From Mycolicibacterium baixiangningiae (GTDB lineage Bacteria > Actinomycetota > Actinomycetes > Mycobacteriales > Mycobacteriaceae), in the NCBI RefSeq assembly GCF_016313185.1, contig NZ_CP066218.1, forward strand, positions 6,117,093 to 6,181,092: DNA of 64,000 bases. Direction: 5' to 3'. Below the pieces are notes generated by a model. That model saw nothing but the letters and a program-made list of their open reading frames with translations, was not told where the DNA came from and searched no databases. This document shows, in pieces, positions 33,018 through 43,287 of the stretch (position 1 is its first letter; every line of letters starts with the position of its first letter). The position numbers were made by a program, and so were the translations under genes.

Positions 33018-34358
33018 CTATCCGAGCCAGTCCAGCACCGCTGCGGCGGTCCACGACTGCTGCATACTTCCCAGCGGTTCCCCGGTGAACGGTTCGTAGT
33101 ACTCCGCGAACGTGCCGTCGCTGGCCTGCCGCAAGCCCTCGTGCCGCAGCACCCGGGCGCGTTCGGCCCACCCGCGCCGCGCGAAACACCACGCGAACAG
33201 CCACGTCATCACCGGCCATACCGGCCCGCGCCAGTACTCCCGTGCCCGGAACTCGCGGGACACCGGTGACGTCGACGGGATGCAGGCGTACCTCAGGTCG
33301 GGGTGCCCGCAGAATCGCGGACCCTCCAACAGCCGCAGCAGCGCCCGCTCCCGGTTGTGCGGCAGCCCGCCACACAGCAGCGGAGCGAACTGGGCGACGG
33401 TCTCGGTGGCCACCCACTTGTCCGCGCGGAGATCGAAATCCCTTGCCGCACCGGTCCGTTGGTCCGTCGTCTCGATGACGCCGGTGCGGAACCGCTCGGC
33501 CCACGAGTACAGATCACGCACGTCTGCGTGCGGGCGCTTGTAGTCCTCGCCGATCTCGGCGAGCACCTGACAGGCCACCGAGAAGATCGCCGAGACGAAC
33601 ACGTCCTCGACGGCGAAGCTCATCGCCTTCGGCAGCAGTTGGTCGTCGTAGCGGGCGGATTTCATCTCCTCGAGCAGCCACAGATACCGGTCGTATTCAT
33701 GGTCGGACGGCCGCTGGGTGGCGTCGGTGTTGATCTTGTTGTCCTCGCGCTGATACTCCGGCACCAGGCCCGGAATCACCTTGGCGTAGGCCGCATCCCA
33801 CCGCGGGGAGTTGTCCATACCGGACTCCCAGCCGTGGTAGAGCGTGATGCGGCCATGACCGTTCTGGTCCCGGCATTCGGCCAGCCAGCGGTGCCAGCGC
33901 ACCAGATCGCCCCACCGGCGGTCCAGGAACGACTCCGCCACCGCACGCGTCGAACGACCCCGGGTGCGCGCGTGGTCGAGGATGCGCTGCACCGCGATCG
34001 CGTGCACGGGGGGCTGCGTGATCCCCGACGTGTGCCGGGTTCGCGGCGCATCGGTGGCCAGTGCCGAGCAGGCCCACCGCGCCGGACCGGGGAAGTACCC
34101 GTCGACACCGTTGGCGAAGACGATGTGCGGGATCATGCCGTTGCGCCACTGGGCCGACAGCAGTGTGTCGAGTTCGACGACGGCCCGCTCCACGCTCAAC
34201 GGCGCCAGGCCGATCGCCACGAACGCCGCATCCCAACTCCACATGTGCGGGTACAGCAGCGGCGCCGCGGTCGTCATCGCACCCAGGTCGTTGCCGCGCA
34301 GGAGGTATGCGGCGCGGGCCGCGAGTTGCGTGGGCGCGAAGCTGGGATCGTGTGGCAT
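33018..34358 (-). CDS. ggh: Glucosylglycerate hydrolase (GH63)
   Basis: A 446-residue glycoside hydrolase. The N-terminus MPHDPSFAPTQLAARAAYLL and segments such as HMWSWDAAFVAIGLAPLS, GWESGMDNSPRWD, YDRYLWLLEEMK and PSTSPVSREFRAREYWRGPV follow, from memory, the characterised M. hassiacum glucosylglycerate hydrolase almost throughout, and the length is the same. That enzyme splits glucosylglycerate, a compatible solute and methylglucose-lipopolysaccharide precursor, to glucose and glycerate, and is induced during recovery from nitrogen limitation. I chose the ATG at 34358 by that match, four codons inside the longest frame. It converges on the marR gene, leaving three bases between the two stops. 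Confidence 0.88.
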   Translation of the reverse strand: MPHDPSFAPTQLAARAAYLLRGNDLGAMTTAAPLLYPHMWSWDAAFVAIGLAPLSVERAVVELDTLLSAQWRNGMIPHIVFANGVDGYFPGPARWACSALATDAPRTRHTSGITQPPVHAIAVQRILDHARTRGRSTRAVAESFLDRRWGDLVRWHRWLAECRDQNGHGRITLYHGWESGMDNSPRWDAAYAKVIPGLVPEYQREDNKINTDATQRPSDHEYDRYLWLLEEMKSARYDDQLLPKAMSFAVEDVFVSAIFSVACQVLAEIGEDYKRPHADVRDLYSWAERFRTGVIETTDQRTGAARDFDLRADKWVATETVAQFAPLLCGGLPHNRERALLRLLEGPRFCGHPDLRYACIPSTSPVSREFRAREYWRGPVWPVMTWLFAWCFARRGWAERARVLRHEGLRQASDGTFAEYYEPFTGEPLGSMQQSWTAAAVLDWLG

Positions 34359-34412
34359 CCGTCCAATCATGCGACGGCTGAGCGCCGAGCGCAGGTCGGT
34401 AGGGTTGGCGAC

Positions 34413-35081
34413 ATGCCGACCGCGATGATCACAGGCGCCTCACGCGGCCTCGGGGCGGCCATCGCCACGGCCCTGGCGCCCACCCACACGCTGTTCCTGG
34501 CGGGTCGGCCGTCGGCGCAACTCGACGACGTCGCGAACCGGCTCGGCGCCACCACCTGGGACATCGACTTCGACGATGTCGACGCGATCCCGGTCGCCGT
34601 CGAACCGATCGTCGAACTCGACGTGCTCATCCACAACGCCGGCGTCGCGTATCCGGCCCGCGTGGCGGAGTCGACCGTCGACGAGTGGCGGGCCACGATG
34701 AACGTCAACGTGATCGGCGCCGTGGCGCTCACGCTGGCGCTACTGCCGGCGCTGCGGGCCGCCGCGGACGGTCAGGTGGTGTTCATCAACTCCGGGTCGG
34801 GGATCAACGCCTCGCCCGGGCTGGCATCGTATTCGGCGAGCAAGTTCGCGCTGCGCTCATTCGCGGACTCACTGCGCAACGACGAGGCCGGACTGCGGGT
34901 CACGTCCGTGCACCCCGGGCGGATCGCGACGGAGATGCAGCAGGACCTGCGGGCGTACGAGGGCCGCGACTACAACCCCGCCGACTTCCTCAGCGCCGAG
35001 ACGGTCGCCCGGGTGACGGCGGACGCGGTGAACGCGCCGCCGGGCGCGCACATCCACGAGGTCATCATCCGCCCGCGGTAG
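34413..35081 (+). CDS. Short-chain dehydrogenase/reductase
   Basis: A 222-residue SDR: NAD(P)-binding TAMITGASRGLGAAIATALA, the NAG motif in DVLIHNAGVAYPA, a catalytic Ser in INSGSGINASPG and YSASK (PGLASYSASKFALRSFADSL), with the conserved PGRIATEM after it. It is shorter than typical 250-residue members, because it lacks the extended substrate loop. Substrate unknown. It is divergent from the ggh gene (54 bases apart) and runs into the hairpin shared with the DUF559 gene. Confidence 0.9.
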   Translation: MPTAMITGASRGLGAAIATALAPTHTLFLAGRPSAQLDDVANRLGATTWDIDFDDVDAIPVAVEPIVELDVLIHNAGVAYPARVAESTVDEWRATMNVNVIGAVALTLALLPALRAAADGQVVFINSGSGINASPGLASYSASKFALRSFADSLRNDEAGLRVTSVHPGRIATEMQQDLRAYEGRDYNPADFLSAETVARVTADAVNAPPGAHIHEVIIRPR

Positions 35082-35085
35082 TGGT

Positions 35086-35134
35086 GATTTGGGCGTGCTG
35101 GGTCGCGCTGAGCGCGACTGCTCACGCCGAAATC
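35086..35134. terminator. Bidirectional hairpin between SDR and DUF559 genes
   Basis: GATTTGGGCGTG pairs with CACGCCGAAATC (one mismatch), enclosing an inner GTCGCGCT-GAGCGCGAC stem. It lies across the 3' ends of the two convergent genes and even covers the DUF559 stop. A near-identical element lies at 36022-36074. Confidence 0.6.
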
Positions 35135-35979
35135 GCGGTGCGCAGGGTGGCGATTACTCGATCGGGATATTCGGTGAGGTCCAGCCAGGTGAACCTGAGC
35201 ACCTGCCAGCCCAGTAGCGTGATGGCGTTCTGTCTGACCCGGTCGTGGTGGAAGTCTTCGGACTCGCTGTGAAACGCGAGGCCGTCGATCTCGACAGCCA
35301 CCTTGGCGGCGAGGAACGCCACGTCGACGAAGTAGCCACCGATCGGGTAGTTCGTCCGCCATCCGGTGATACCGGCCTGTTCGAGGAGCCGGATGAAGAG
35401 CCGCTCCGCCTCGGAGTGCGCACCGCTGTCCGCGGCCTGCAACAGGATTCGCGCTGCGGGTGAGCCGTACCGACCCTTGTTACGCAGATGTGCGCGCCAG
35501 AGTTCGCGGAGTTCGGTGTTGTTCTGCAGCGCCCGGTCCACGATCTTGGCGCCGCCGCGGATTCGAACCGCGGCTTCGATGACCGTCAGCGGAGCTGCCG
35601 TCATGCGCAGACCGCGGCTCACTGCGACGTCGTCGCCGGCGAGATCGCGTCGGCGAACCCGTGAACCGGGATGCACACGCCCGTTGCTGTTGCGGGGCAC
35701 TGTGACATCGACGATCTTCGGACAGAACATTGAGAAGCCGTGCCACCAGGCGGCCGTTAGCGCGCTACCCGCGGCGTCGGGCCCGTAACTCCAGACGAGT
35801 GCCCGCACCCGGGCGGCGTCGGTGAACGGCCTATCGTCGACGAAGTACACGCCACGCCAGCACCGACGCCACTCGCCCGAACGGACTTTTCGGTCGACGG
35901 CGTGCTTGTCCAAACCGGCGCGCCGTGCCTGCTCGAGGGTGACGACACCGTCATGTCGTCGCAGAAATTCCGCCAGCAC
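35122..35979 (-). CDS. DUF559 (Vsr-like) nuclease-fold protein with AbiEi-type N-terminal domain
   Basis: A 285-residue protein. The N-terminus (~1-60) is a winged-helix resembling AbiEi antitoxin domains (LRRHDGVVTLEQARRAGLDK, YFVDDRPFTDA). The C-terminal part is DUF559, related to very short patch repair nucleases: YFVDVAFLAAKVAVEIDGLAF, HDRVRQNAITLLGWQVLRFT. The PD-(D/E)xK-like residues are Asp in FVDVAF and Glu-Asp in VEIDG. These proteins are abundant and paralogous in mycobacteria, but their role is not known. It is flanked on both sides by related hairpin elements (35086-35134 and 36022-36074), which suggests an insertion between them. Confidence 0.8.
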   Translation of the reverse strand: MLAEFLRRHDGVVTLEQARRAGLDKHAVDRKVRSGEWRRCWRGVYFVDDRPFTDAARVRALVWSYGPDAAGSALTAAWWHGFSMFCPKIVDVTVPRNSNGRVHPGSRVRRRDLAGDDVAVSRGLRMTAAPLTVIEAAVRIRGGAKIVDRALQNNTELRELWRAHLRNKGRYGSPAARILLQAADSGAHSEAERLFIRLLEQAGITGWRTNYPIGGYFVDVAFLAAKVAVEIDGLAFHSESEDFHHDRVRQNAITLLGWQVLRFTWLDLTEYPDRVIATLRTAISA

Positions 35980-36021
35980 ATATCAAAGGACGTCACCCAC
36001 CCGGGCACGGTTCCCACCCGA

Positions 36022-36074
36022 GCGATTTCGGCGTGCGCGGTCGCGCCCAGCGCGACCCAGCACGCCGAAATCGC
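36022..36074 (-). terminator. Perfect hairpin downstream of leuS, repeat of 35086-35134
   Basis: GCGATTTCGGCGTG pairs with CACGCCGAAATCGC over 14 bases, with an inner GGTCGCGC-CCA-GCGCGACC stem. It begins two bases after the leuS stop in the direction of transcription. The core matches the hairpin on the other side of the DUF559 gene. Confidence 0.7.
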
Positions 36075-36076
36075 AA

Positions 36077-38929
36077 CTAGAGGACGAGGTTGACCAAACG
36101 GCCCGGGACGACGATCACCTTCTTCGGGGTCGCCCCGTTCAGGAACGTCTGCACCTTCTCGTCCGCCAGCGCCGCCGCCTCGAGCGTGCCCTTGTCCGCA
36201 TCGGCGTCCACCGTGATGCGACTGCGCACCTTGCCGTTGACCTGCACCGGGTATTCGACGGTATCGGTCACCAGATACTGCGGGTCGGCCACCGGGAACG
36301 GTCCGTGCGCCAGCGACGTGTCGTTGCCCATCCGGCGCCACAGTTCCTCAGCCAGATGCGGTGCCAGCGGCGCCACCATCAGTACCAGCGGTTCGATCGC
36401 CGCCCGCGCGGTCACCCCCTCCTTCGTGAGGTGGTTGGTGTACTCGATCAGCTTGGCCGCCGCGGTGTTGTTGCGAAGTGCCACATAGTCTTCCGCCACT
36501 CCGGCCACCGTGCGGTGCAACACCCGCAGCGTGTCGGCGTCGAGCGCCTCGTGGTTGGCGATCCGCACCGCACCGGTCTGCTCGTCGACCACCAGCCGCC
36601 ACACCCGCTGCAGGAACCGGTGTGCGCCGACGACGTCCTTGGTGGCCCACGGCCGCGACGCCTCCAGCGGCCCCATCGACATCTCGTAGACCCGCAGCGT
36701 GTCGGCGCCGTAGTGGTCGCAGATCTCGTCCGGCGACACCGAGTTCTTCAGGCTCTTGCCGATCTTGCCGAACTCCTGATTGACCTCTGCGCCGTCGTAA
36801 TAGAACTTCCCGTCCCGTTCGACCACCTCGGCGGCCGGCACGTACGAGCCGCGCGAATCCGTGTAGGCGAACGCCTGGATGTAGCCCTGGTTGACCAGTC
36901 GCCGGTACGGCTCCCGCGAACTCACGTGCCCCAGGTCGTAGAGCACCTTGTGCCAGAACCGCGAATACAGCAGGTGCAGCACGGCGTGCTCGACGCCACC
37001 GACGTAGAGGTCCACTCCCCCGGGATCGTCCGGGCCGTGCTCGGCCGGACGCGGGCCCATCCAGTACGCCTCGTTCTCCTTGGCGCACAACGCTTCTTTG
37101 TTCAGCGGGTCGGTGTAGCGCAGCTCGTACCAGGAACTGCCCGCCCACTGCGGCATGACGTTGGTGTCGCGGGTGTAGGTCTGCAGCCCGTCGCCGAGAT
37201 CCAGTTCCACGTGCACCCAGTCGGTGGCCTTGTTCAGCGGTGGATTCGGTTCGCTGTCGGCATCGTCCGGATCGAACAGCACGGGCGAGTAGTCGGGAAC
37301 GTCGGGCAATTCCACCGGCAACGCCGATTCCGGCAACGGGTGCGCGCGGCCTTCGCTGTCGTAGACGATCGGGAACGGCTCACCCCAGTACCGCTGGCGC
37401 GCGAACAGCCAGTCGCGCAGCTTGTACTCGACACGCGCGCGGCCACGGCCGTCGGCCTCCAGGCGCCGGGTGATCGCGTACTTGGCCTCGCCGACGCTCA
37501 GCCCGTCCAGATAGTCGGAGTTGACCAGCACCCCGTCACCGGAGTACGCCCCCTGCGAGACGTCGCCGCCGGCGACCACCTCCACGATCGGCAGACCGAA
37601 TTCGGTGGCGAACTCCCAGTCCCGCTGATCCCCGCTGGGCACCGCCATGATCGCGCCGGTCCCGTAACCGATCAGCACATAGTCGGCGATGAAGATCGGA
37701 ACACGTTCGCCGTTCACGGGATTCACCGCGTACGACCCGAGGAACGCCCCGGTCTTGGTCTTGTTCTCCTGCCGCTCCAGGTCGCTCTTCGCACCGATCG
37801 ACGCGCGGTAGGCCGCCACCGCCTCGCCCGGGTTCGGCGCGCCGAACGTCCAGCGGTCGTCCACACCGTCGGGCCACTGCTGGGCCGTCAACTGTTCGAC
37901 GAGCGGATGCTCGGGCGCCAGCACCAGATACGTGGCGCCGAAGAGCGTGTCGGGACGGGTGGTGAACACCTCGATGTCGCCGGCTTCGGTCCCGAACAGC
38001 ACGCTGGCGCCGGTCGAGCGGCCGATCCAGTTGCGCTGCATCGCCTTGACCTTGTCCGGCCAGTCGAGGTGGTCGAGATCCTCGAGTAGGCGGTCGGAGT
38101 AGGCGGTGATGCGCATCATCCACTGCCGCAACCGTTTCCGGAACACCGGGAAGTTGCCGCGGTCACTGCGCCCGTCGGCGGTGACCTCCTCGTTGGCGAG
38201 CACCGTGCCCAGCCCGGGACACCAGTTGACCATCGAATCGGCGCGGTAGACCAGTCGATACGAGTCCACGACGTCCGCACGCTCGCCGGGGCTCAAGTCC
38301 GACCACTGCCGGCCGTCGTCCAGCGCGCGGGTCCCCGACTCGAACTCGCCGATCAACTCCGCGATCGGCCGCGCCTTCTTGGCGTCACGGTCGAACCAGG
38401 CGTTGTAGATCTGCAGGAAGATCCACTGCGTCCAGGTGTAGTAGTCGACGTCGGTGGTCGAGAAGCTACGCCGGGTGTCATGGCCCAACCCCAGCCGGCC
38501 GAGTTGGCGGCGGAAGTTGACGATATTGGCCTCGGTGCGGGTCCGCGGATGGGTGCCGGTCTGCACCGCGTACTGCTCGGCGGGCAGGCCGAACGCGTCG
38601 AAACCCAACGCGTGCAACACGTTGCGGCCCGTCATCCGGTAGTAGCGCGCGTAGACGTCGGTGGCGATGTAGCCCAGGGGGTGGCCCACGTGCAGGCCCT
38701 CACCCGACGGGTACGGGAACATGTCCTGGACGAACATCTTGTCGGCGGGCACCGAGCCGTCCGGCGGGGCCAACTCGCCGACCGGGTTGGGCACGTTGAA
38801 GGTGCCATCGGCCGCCCACGTCTGCTGCCACGCGTGCTCGATCTCCCCGGCGAGCTCAGCGGTGTAACGGTGCTGCGGGGTGTCGGCGTCAGCGGCCCGG
38901 TCGGGCTGCGCAGTCGGGGCTTCAGTCAC
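36077..38929 (-). CDS. leuS: Leucyl-tRNA synthetase
   Basis: A 950-residue class I synthetase charging tRNA-Leu. HIGH-type motif: [18 protein letters not shown] (~75). The CP1 editing domain contains [20 protein letters not shown]. The KMSKS loop is [13 protein letters not shown] (~780), a common actinobacterial variant. I placed the start at GTG 38929 ([20 protein letters not shown]), which gives the usual length; a much longer frame is open upstream but its extra ~250 residues look like shadow sequence. It is the last gene before the DUF559 insertion. Confidence 0.96.
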   Translation of the reverse strand: MTEAPTAQPDRAADADTPQHRYTAELAGEIEHAWQQTWAADGTFNVPNPVGELAPPDGSVPADKMFVQDMFPYPSGEGLHVGHPLGYIATDVYARYYRMTGRNVLHALGFDAFGLPAEQYAVQTGTHPRTRTEANIVNFRRQLGRLGLGHDTRRSFSTTDVDYYTWTQWIFLQIYNAWFDRDAKKARPIAELIGEFESGTRALDDGRQWSDLSPGERADVVDSYRLVYRADSMVNWCPGLGTVLANEEVTADGRSDRGNFPVFRKRLRQWMMRITAYSDRLLEDLDHLDWPDKVKAMQRNWIGRSTGASVLFGTEAGDIEVFTTRPDTLFGATYLVLAPEHPLVEQLTAQQWPDGVDDRWTFGAPNPGEAVAAYRASIGAKSDLERQENKTKTGAFLGSYAVNPVNGERVPIFIADYVLIGYGTGAIMAVPSGDQRDWEFATEFGLPIVEVVAGGDVSQGAYSGDGVLVNSDYLDGLSVGEAKYAITRRLEADGRGRARVEYKLRDWLFARQRYWGEPFPIVYDSEGRAHPLPESALPVELPDVPDYSPVLFDPDDADSEPNPPLNKATDWVHVELDLGDGLQTYTRDTNVMPQWAGSSWYELRYTDPLNKEALCAKENEAYWMGPRPAEHGPDDPGGVDLYVGGVEHAVLHLLYSRFWHKVLYDLGHVSSREPYRRLVNQGYIQAFAYTDSRGSYVPAAEVVERDGKFYYDGAEVNQEFGKIGKSLKNSVSPDEICDHYGADTLRVYEMSMGPLEASRPWATKDVVGAHRFLQRVWRLVVDEQTGAVRIANHEALDADTLRVLHRTVAGVAEDYVALRNNTAAAKLIEYTNHLTKEGVTARAAIEPLVLMVAPLAPHLAEELWRRMGNDTSLAHGPFPVADPQYLVTDTVEYPVQVNGKVRSRITVDADADKGTLEAAALADEKVQTFLNGATPKKVIVVPGRLVNLVL

Positions 38930-39148
38930 CTCACCAGGGTATAAGGCGACTTCGGACGCAGTCGCGGGCCCACATGACCGCCCCGCGCACCCCGGGAGGA
39001 CACGTCTCGGTATCGGTTGCGTTTCGGCGAAGTCAGGGCTTGGTCCCAGGTCGGTTCCAGCCCTGGTGACCGCGTCCGGTGCGTGGATACAGTCGGCGCC
39101 TGACATCCGGGCGTACTGCCCGTCACCACGGGAGAAGGACTTACGTCG

Positions 39149-40042
39149 ATGATCGAGAAAGCCCGTCACTGGCGGGTTCTGGCAGGAGGTGTGGCTGCGG
39201 GCGTGGCCGGACTGGTCGGCTTCGCAGGTGCGACCGCCACGGCAGAACCCCTCTTCCCACAACCCCCCGCACCCGGTCCCGGCATGGTCGCCGTCGCCCC
39301 CGCCGCAGCCCCGGCCGCGGTACCGGAATCGGTGGCCACCCCCGGTCTGACCGGCGCGGTGATCAGCCCCAGCGCGGGCACCGTACCCGCCGTCGTCGCA
39401 GCCCCGACGCCGAGCATCCTGCCCGCATCGTCCGGAACGCTCGCCGAGTTCTTCAAGGCCAAGGGCGTCACCATGGCGCCTCAGGCAGCCCGCGGGTTCA
39501 CAGCGCTCAACATCACACTGCCGATGCCGCCGGGGTGGGCCTACATCCCCGACCCGAACGTCCCCGAAGCCTTCGCGGTGATCGCCGACCGCGTCGGCGG
39601 TGACGGCCTGTATTCGTCGAACGCGCAGCTCAAGGTGTACAAGCTGACCGGCGACTTCAACCCCGACGAGGCCATCAGCCACGGCTTCATCGACAGTCAG
39701 ATGCTGCCGGCGTGGCGGTCCACCGATGCGTCGCTGGCCCCCTACAACGGCATGCCGTCCTCGCTGATCGAGGGCACCTATCGCGAGAACTCGATGACGC
39801 TGAACACCTCACGCCGCCACGTCATCGCCTCCTCCGGACCCGACCGCTACCTGGTGTCGCTGGCGGTGACGACCACCGTCGACCAGGTCGTCCCCGCCGC
39901 GGACGCCACCGACGCGATCGTCACCGGGTTCAAGGTGGCCTCACCGACAGCACAGGCACCGATTGCGCCGCCTCCGCCGGCGCCCGCGGCCCCGCCGGCA
40001 CCCGGATTGGCGGCACTGCCGCAGCCGCTCGGGCTGCCCTGA
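39149..40042 (+). CDS. mtc28: Secreted proline-rich antigen Mtc28, LpqN family
   Basis: A 297-residue exported protein. The signal peptide is [20 protein letters not shown] followed by a hydrophobic run to TATAEP. A Pro/Ala-rich stretch (~33-95) comes next, then an LpqN-type domain, ~100-265 ([54 protein letters not shown]). A final Pro-rich tail ([17 protein letters not shown]) closes it. Position next to leuS on the opposite strand matches M. tuberculosis Rv0040c, the 28 kDa antigen. LpqN-family proteins bind lipid-envelope partners; specific role unknown. ATG 39149 has GGAGAAGGAC upstream. Confidence 0.92.
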   Translation: MIEKARHWRVLAGGVAAGVAGLVGFAGATATAEPLFPQPPAPGPGMVAVAPAAAPAAVPESVATPGLTGAVISPSAGTVPAVVAAPTPSILPASSGTLAEFFKAKGVTMAPQAARGFTALNITLPMPPGWAYIPDPNVPEAFAVIADRVGGDGLYSSNAQLKVYKLTGDFNPDEAISHGFIDSQMLPAWRSTDASLAPYNGMPSSLIEGTYRENSMTLNTSRRHVIASSGPDRYLVSLAVTTTVDQVVPAADATDAIVTGFKVASPTAQAPIAPPPPAPAAPPAPGLAALPQPLGLP

Positions 40043-40125
40043 GACGCTGCCCTGAAACGACGTCCCCCGGGTGAAGCCCGCGCCCGGGGGACGCCCAGGA
40101 TCCCAGCCTCGTAAACTCGTATCCC

Positions 40126-40473
40126 ATGGTCGTCGCTGCGGTGCTCTGCTTGTGTGCCGGCGTTGCGGTCGGAATCCTCGGGCTGTGGCTGCTGACCCGG
40201 CCCGCTGACGACCCCCGGCGGCAGATCCTGCGGACGGTGGCGCCCACTCAGCTGGCGGCCGCGGTGATGCTCGCGGCCGGTGGCGTGGTGGCACTCGCGG
40301 CTCCGCACGAGACAGGTGTGCTTGCGGTGATCGCCTGCGTCGTCGGGGCCGTCGCGACGGTGGCCGCGGGCTGCTGGCAGAGCGCGAAGGTGGTGGCACG
40401 CAGCGAGGCCGCGGCGCCCGTCGACGCAGACTGCGCAGGCGCGTGCGCCAGCTGCGCGCTGTCCTGCCGTTAG
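40126..40473 (+). CDS. Small membrane protein, three transmembrane segments (Rv0039c homologue)
   Basis: A 115-residue protein with hydrophobic segments at ~2-23, 42-60 and 65-84 (MVVAAVLCLCAGVAVGILGL, QLAAAVMLAAGGVVALAAPH, GVLAVIACVVGAVATVAAG). The C-terminal tail is Cys-rich: DADCAGACASCALSCR, with four cysteines in 12 residues that could bind a metal or form disulfides. Matches M. tuberculosis Rv0039c by position. Its stop (TAG) is followed immediately by the stop of the convergent yqgE gene. Confidence 0.8.
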   Translation: MVVAAVLCLCAGVAVGILGLWLLTRPADDPRRQILRTVAPTQLAAAVMLAAGGVVALAAPHETGVLAVIACVVGAVATVAAGCWQSAKVVARSEAAAPVDADCAGACASCALSCR

Positions 40474-41091
40474 CTAGTTGCGGCTGACGTCGATCGGGTG
40501 GGTGGCCAACAGCGACAGCGGGAACGGCTGGCGGCGCAACACCCGCGCCCACAGATCCGCGCGCGACTCGAACAACACGTCTGACGGCAACGCCGACAAC
40601 ACAATCCAGTCGTCGCGCTCGATCTCGCCCTCGAGTTGGCCGATGGTCCAGCCGGAGTATCCGGCGAAGATCCGCACACCTTCGAGCGCCGGCGCCAGCG
40701 ATTCGGGATCCGCGTCGAGGTCGACCATCACCATGCGGCCCTGGACGTGCCGCAGACCCGGCACCCCGGCGGCCTCCACCCCGGCCCGCAGCGTGGCCAG
40801 GCACAGCGCGGCGTCCCGCTTCACCGGCCCGCCGATGAACATCGTCTTCGGTTTGGCGGCCAGCTGAGCCCACTGCGGCAGCACGTTGTACACCGCGGTC
40901 TCGCTGGGCCGGTTGAGCACCACGCCAAGCGTTCCGCCGTCGTTGTGCTCGACGATGTAGATGACGCTGCGCCGAAACGTCGGCTCGAGCAGATCGGTGT
41001 TGGCCAGCAGCAGTGTCCCCGCCCGCACCCGCTGAGCCGCGGGGGCGATGAAGTCCTCCGGATCCTCTGACTGCGCCACGTGCACCATCAT
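40474..41091 (-). CDS. YqgE/AlgH family protein (UPF0301)
   Basis: A 205-residue protein (204 if the second of the tandem ATG codons at 41091/41088 is used). Core motifs: RVRAGTLLLANTDLLEPTFR, YIVEHNDGGTLGVVLNRPS, MFIGGPVKRDAALCLA and FAGYSGWTIGQLEGEIERDD, ending LSLLATHPIDVSRN. This is the YqgE/AlgH family, homologue of Rv0038. Its function is not settled; AlgH affects alginate regulation in Pseudomonas, and the family fold resembles metal-independent redox or regulatory proteins. Starts only 127 bases from the divergent MFS gene. Confidence 0.9.
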   Translation of the reverse strand: MMVHVAQSEDPEDFIAPAAQRVRAGTLLLANTDLLEPTFRRSVIYIVEHNDGGTLGVVLNRPSETAVYNVLPQWAQLAAKPKTMFIGGPVKRDAALCLATLRAGVEAAGVPGLRHVQGRMVMVDLDADPESLAPALEGVRIFAGYSGWTIGQLEGEIERDDWIVLSALPSDVLFESRADLWARVLRRQPFPLSLLATHPIDVSRN

Positions 41092-41217
41092 GTCACCGGC
41101 ATGCTGCCGATGTGGTGGACAAGCCGCGCCCGCCGCGACATTTGTACTGTGGATGCGGTGCCGTGGACCTCGGCGCCGCTGCGCAGCGTCTTGCGCCGGA
41201 ACAGGACGTGATCTTTC

Positions 41218-42501
41218 GTGGCTGACGCTCGCGCGCCCAAGGCCCTGTGGCGGTCGGTGCGTGGTCTCCCGGAATTCTGGCGGCTGCTCGAACTGCGCGC
41301 CGTCAGCCAGTTCGGCGACGGCCTCTTCCAGGCCGGCCTGGCCGGGGCCATCCTGTTCAACCCCGACCGCGCCGCCGATCCGTGGGCGATCGCCGGATCG
41401 TTCGCGGTGCTGTTCCTGCCGTACTCGATACTCGGGCCGTTCGCCGGGGCGCTGCTGGACCGGTGGGACCGGCGGCTCGTCCTGATCGGGGCCAACCTGG
41501 CCCGGCTGCTGCTGGTGCTCGCCGTCGGCGCACTGCTCGCCGGGCGGGTCGGGGATCTGCCGATCCTGTTCGGCGCGTTGGTGGTCAACGGGTTCACCCG
41601 CTTCGTGTCGTCCGGGCTGTCGGCGGCGCTGCCGCATGTCGTGCCCCGCGAGCAGGTGGTCGCGATGAACTCCGTCGCGGCGGCCACCGGCGCGGTCGCG
41701 GCGTTCCTCGGCGCGAATTTCATGCTGCTGCCGCGCTGGGTGTTCGGCGCCGACGACACCGGTGCTGCCGCAATCATTTTCATCGCCGCGTTACCGGTGG
41801 CGCTGGCGCTGCTGCTGTCGGTGCGGTTCGGCCCGCACATCCTCGGCCCGGACGACAGCGCACGCGCCGTCCACGGTTCCGTCGCCTACGCAGTCGCGTT
41901 GGGGTGGGTCCACGGCGCCCGCACCGTGTTGTCGGTACGCAGCGTCGCGGCCACCCTGGCCGGACTCGGCGCGCACCGCGTGGTGTTCGGCATCAACACG
42001 CTGCTGGTGCTGGTGATGGTGCGGCACAGCGACACTGCCGCCGTCGCCGGTCTGGGCACCGCGGTGCTGTTCGTCGCTGCCACGGGCACCGGCTCGTTCC
42101 TGGCGACCATCGCCACGCCCTCGCTCATCACCCGGTGGGGCCGCTACCGCACCGCCAACGGTGCGCTCGTCGCGGCGGTGGCCATCCAGTTGGCGGCGGT
42201 GGGTCTGCAGCTACCCGTGCTGGTGATCTGTGGGTCACTGCTCGGCGCGGCCGGGCAGATCGTGAAGCTGTGCGCCGACACCGCGATGCAGATGGACGTC
42301 GACGACGCGCTGCGCGGCCACGTCTTCACGGTGCAGGACTCGCTGTTCTGGATGGCGTTCATCGGCGCGATCGCGGTGGCGGCGACGGTGATCCCGCCCG
42401 ACGGCCACTCGCCGGGACTCGCGGCGGCCGGGGTCGGCGTCTACGTTGTCGGGTTGGCGTTGCACGCGGTACTGGGCCGGCAAGCGCCGCAGCGCATCTA
42501 G
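41218..42501 (+). CDS. Major facilitator superfamily transporter (Rv0037c homologue)
   Basis: A 427-residue integral membrane protein starting at GTG 41218, with 12 predicted membrane segments in two halves ([78 protein letters not shown]). The cytoplasmic loop [18 protein letters not shown] fits the MFS motif after helix 2. A drug-efflux or metabolite-export role is common for this group, but no substrate is known. It precedes the next gene by nine bases. Confidence 0.88.
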   Translation: MADARAPKALWRSVRGLPEFWRLLELRAVSQFGDGLFQAGLAGAILFNPDRAADPWAIAGSFAVLFLPYSILGPFAGALLDRWDRRLVLIGANLARLLLVLAVGALLAGRVGDLPILFGALVVNGFTRFVSSGLSAALPHVVPREQVVAMNSVAAATGAVAAFLGANFMLLPRWVFGADDTGAAAIIFIAALPVALALLLSVRFGPHILGPDDSARAVHGSVAYAVALGWVHGARTVLSVRSVAATLAGLGAHRVVFGINTLLVLVMVRHSDTAAVAGLGTAVLFVAATGTGSFLATIATPSLITRWGRYRTANGALVAAVAIQLAAVGLQLPVLVICGSLLGAAGQIVKLCADTAMQMDVDDALRGHVFTVQDSLFWMAFIGAIAVAATVIPPDGHSPGLAAAGVGVYVVGLALHAVLGRQAPQRI

Positions 42502-42510
42502 TCTCGGGAC

Positions 42511-43287
42511 ATGTCCACCGCAGAATCCGTCGTCGCCGATCTGCGTGCCGAGAGCGACGACCTCGACGCGCTGGTCGCCGATCTGCCGGCCGCGACGTGG
42601 GCGTTCGCCACCCCCGCAGCGGGCTGGACCATCGCCCATCAGATCGCCCATCTGCTGTGGACAGATCGCGTGGCGCTGCTGTCGGTGACCGACGAGGCGG
42701 GCTTCAACGTCGTGCTCGGCGCGGCCGCCGAGGATCCCGCGGGGTTCGTCGACCGCGCCGCGGGGGATCTGGCGCTCACGGCGCCGGCGGAGCTGCTGGC
42801 GGATTGGCGGGCCACCCGCGGCCTGTTGCACGACGCGCTCCTCACCGTCGCCGACGGGCGCAAGCTGCCGTGGTTCGGTCCGCCGATGAGCGCGCCGTCG
42901 ATGGCGACCGCACGATTGATGGAGACGTGGGCGCACGGGCTCGACGTCGCCGATGCGCTCGGTGTGCAACGACCGCCGACGGCGCGGCTGCGGTCCGTCG
43001 CGCACATCGGCGTGCGCACCCGCGACTTCGCGTTCGCCGTCCACGGGCTGGCCGCCCCCACCGACGTGTTTCACGTGGAACTACGCGCGCCCGACGGCTC
43101 GATGTGGACATGGGGACCGGCCGACGCGGTCCAGCGGGTCACCGGATCCGCCGAGCACTTCTGCCTGCTGGTGACCCAGCGCCGTCCCCGCGCCGAGCTG
43201 GCCGTGACCGCGGTCGGACCGGACGCCGAGCAGTGGCTGGCCATCGCGCAGGCGTTCGCGGGGCCCCCGGGGCAGGGCCGCGGCTAG
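42511..43287 (+). CDS. Maleylpyruvate isomerase-like (DinB/MDMPI, TIGR03084) protein (Rv0036c homologue)
   Basis: A 258-residue protein. The N-terminal helical bundle has [19 protein letters not shown] with His residues of the metal-binding MDMPI fold, and [14 protein letters not shown] lower down supplies the third His (TWAHGxD). The C-terminal half is a sterol-carrier-like domain. Families of this type perform mycothiol-dependent isomerisation or transfer reactions. The stop codon is shared with the convergent kinase gene in a CTAG sequence (43284-43287). A near-consensus parS site lies within the coding sequence. Confidence 0.88.
   Translation: MSTAESVVADLRAESDDLDALVADLPAATWAFATPAAGWTIAHQIAHLLWTDRVALLSVTDEAGFNVVLGAAAEDPAGFVDRAAGDLALTAPAELLADWRATRGLLHDALLTVADGRKLPWFGPPMSAPSMATARLMETWAHGLDVADALGVQRPPTARLRSVAHIGVRTRDFAFAVHGLAAPTDVFHVELRAPDGSMWTWGPADAVQRVTGSAEHFCLLVTQRRPRAELAVTAVGPDAEQWLAIAQAFAGPPGQGRG
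43067..43082 (+). promoter_or_regulatory. parS-like ParB binding site inside the Rv0036c homologue
   Basis: TGTTTCACGTGGAACT matches the parS palindrome TGTTTCACGTGAAACA at 14 of 16 positions. It is in frame as part of the protein (VFHVE), which parallels how the other two sites sit within coding sequence. Confidence 0.55.
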
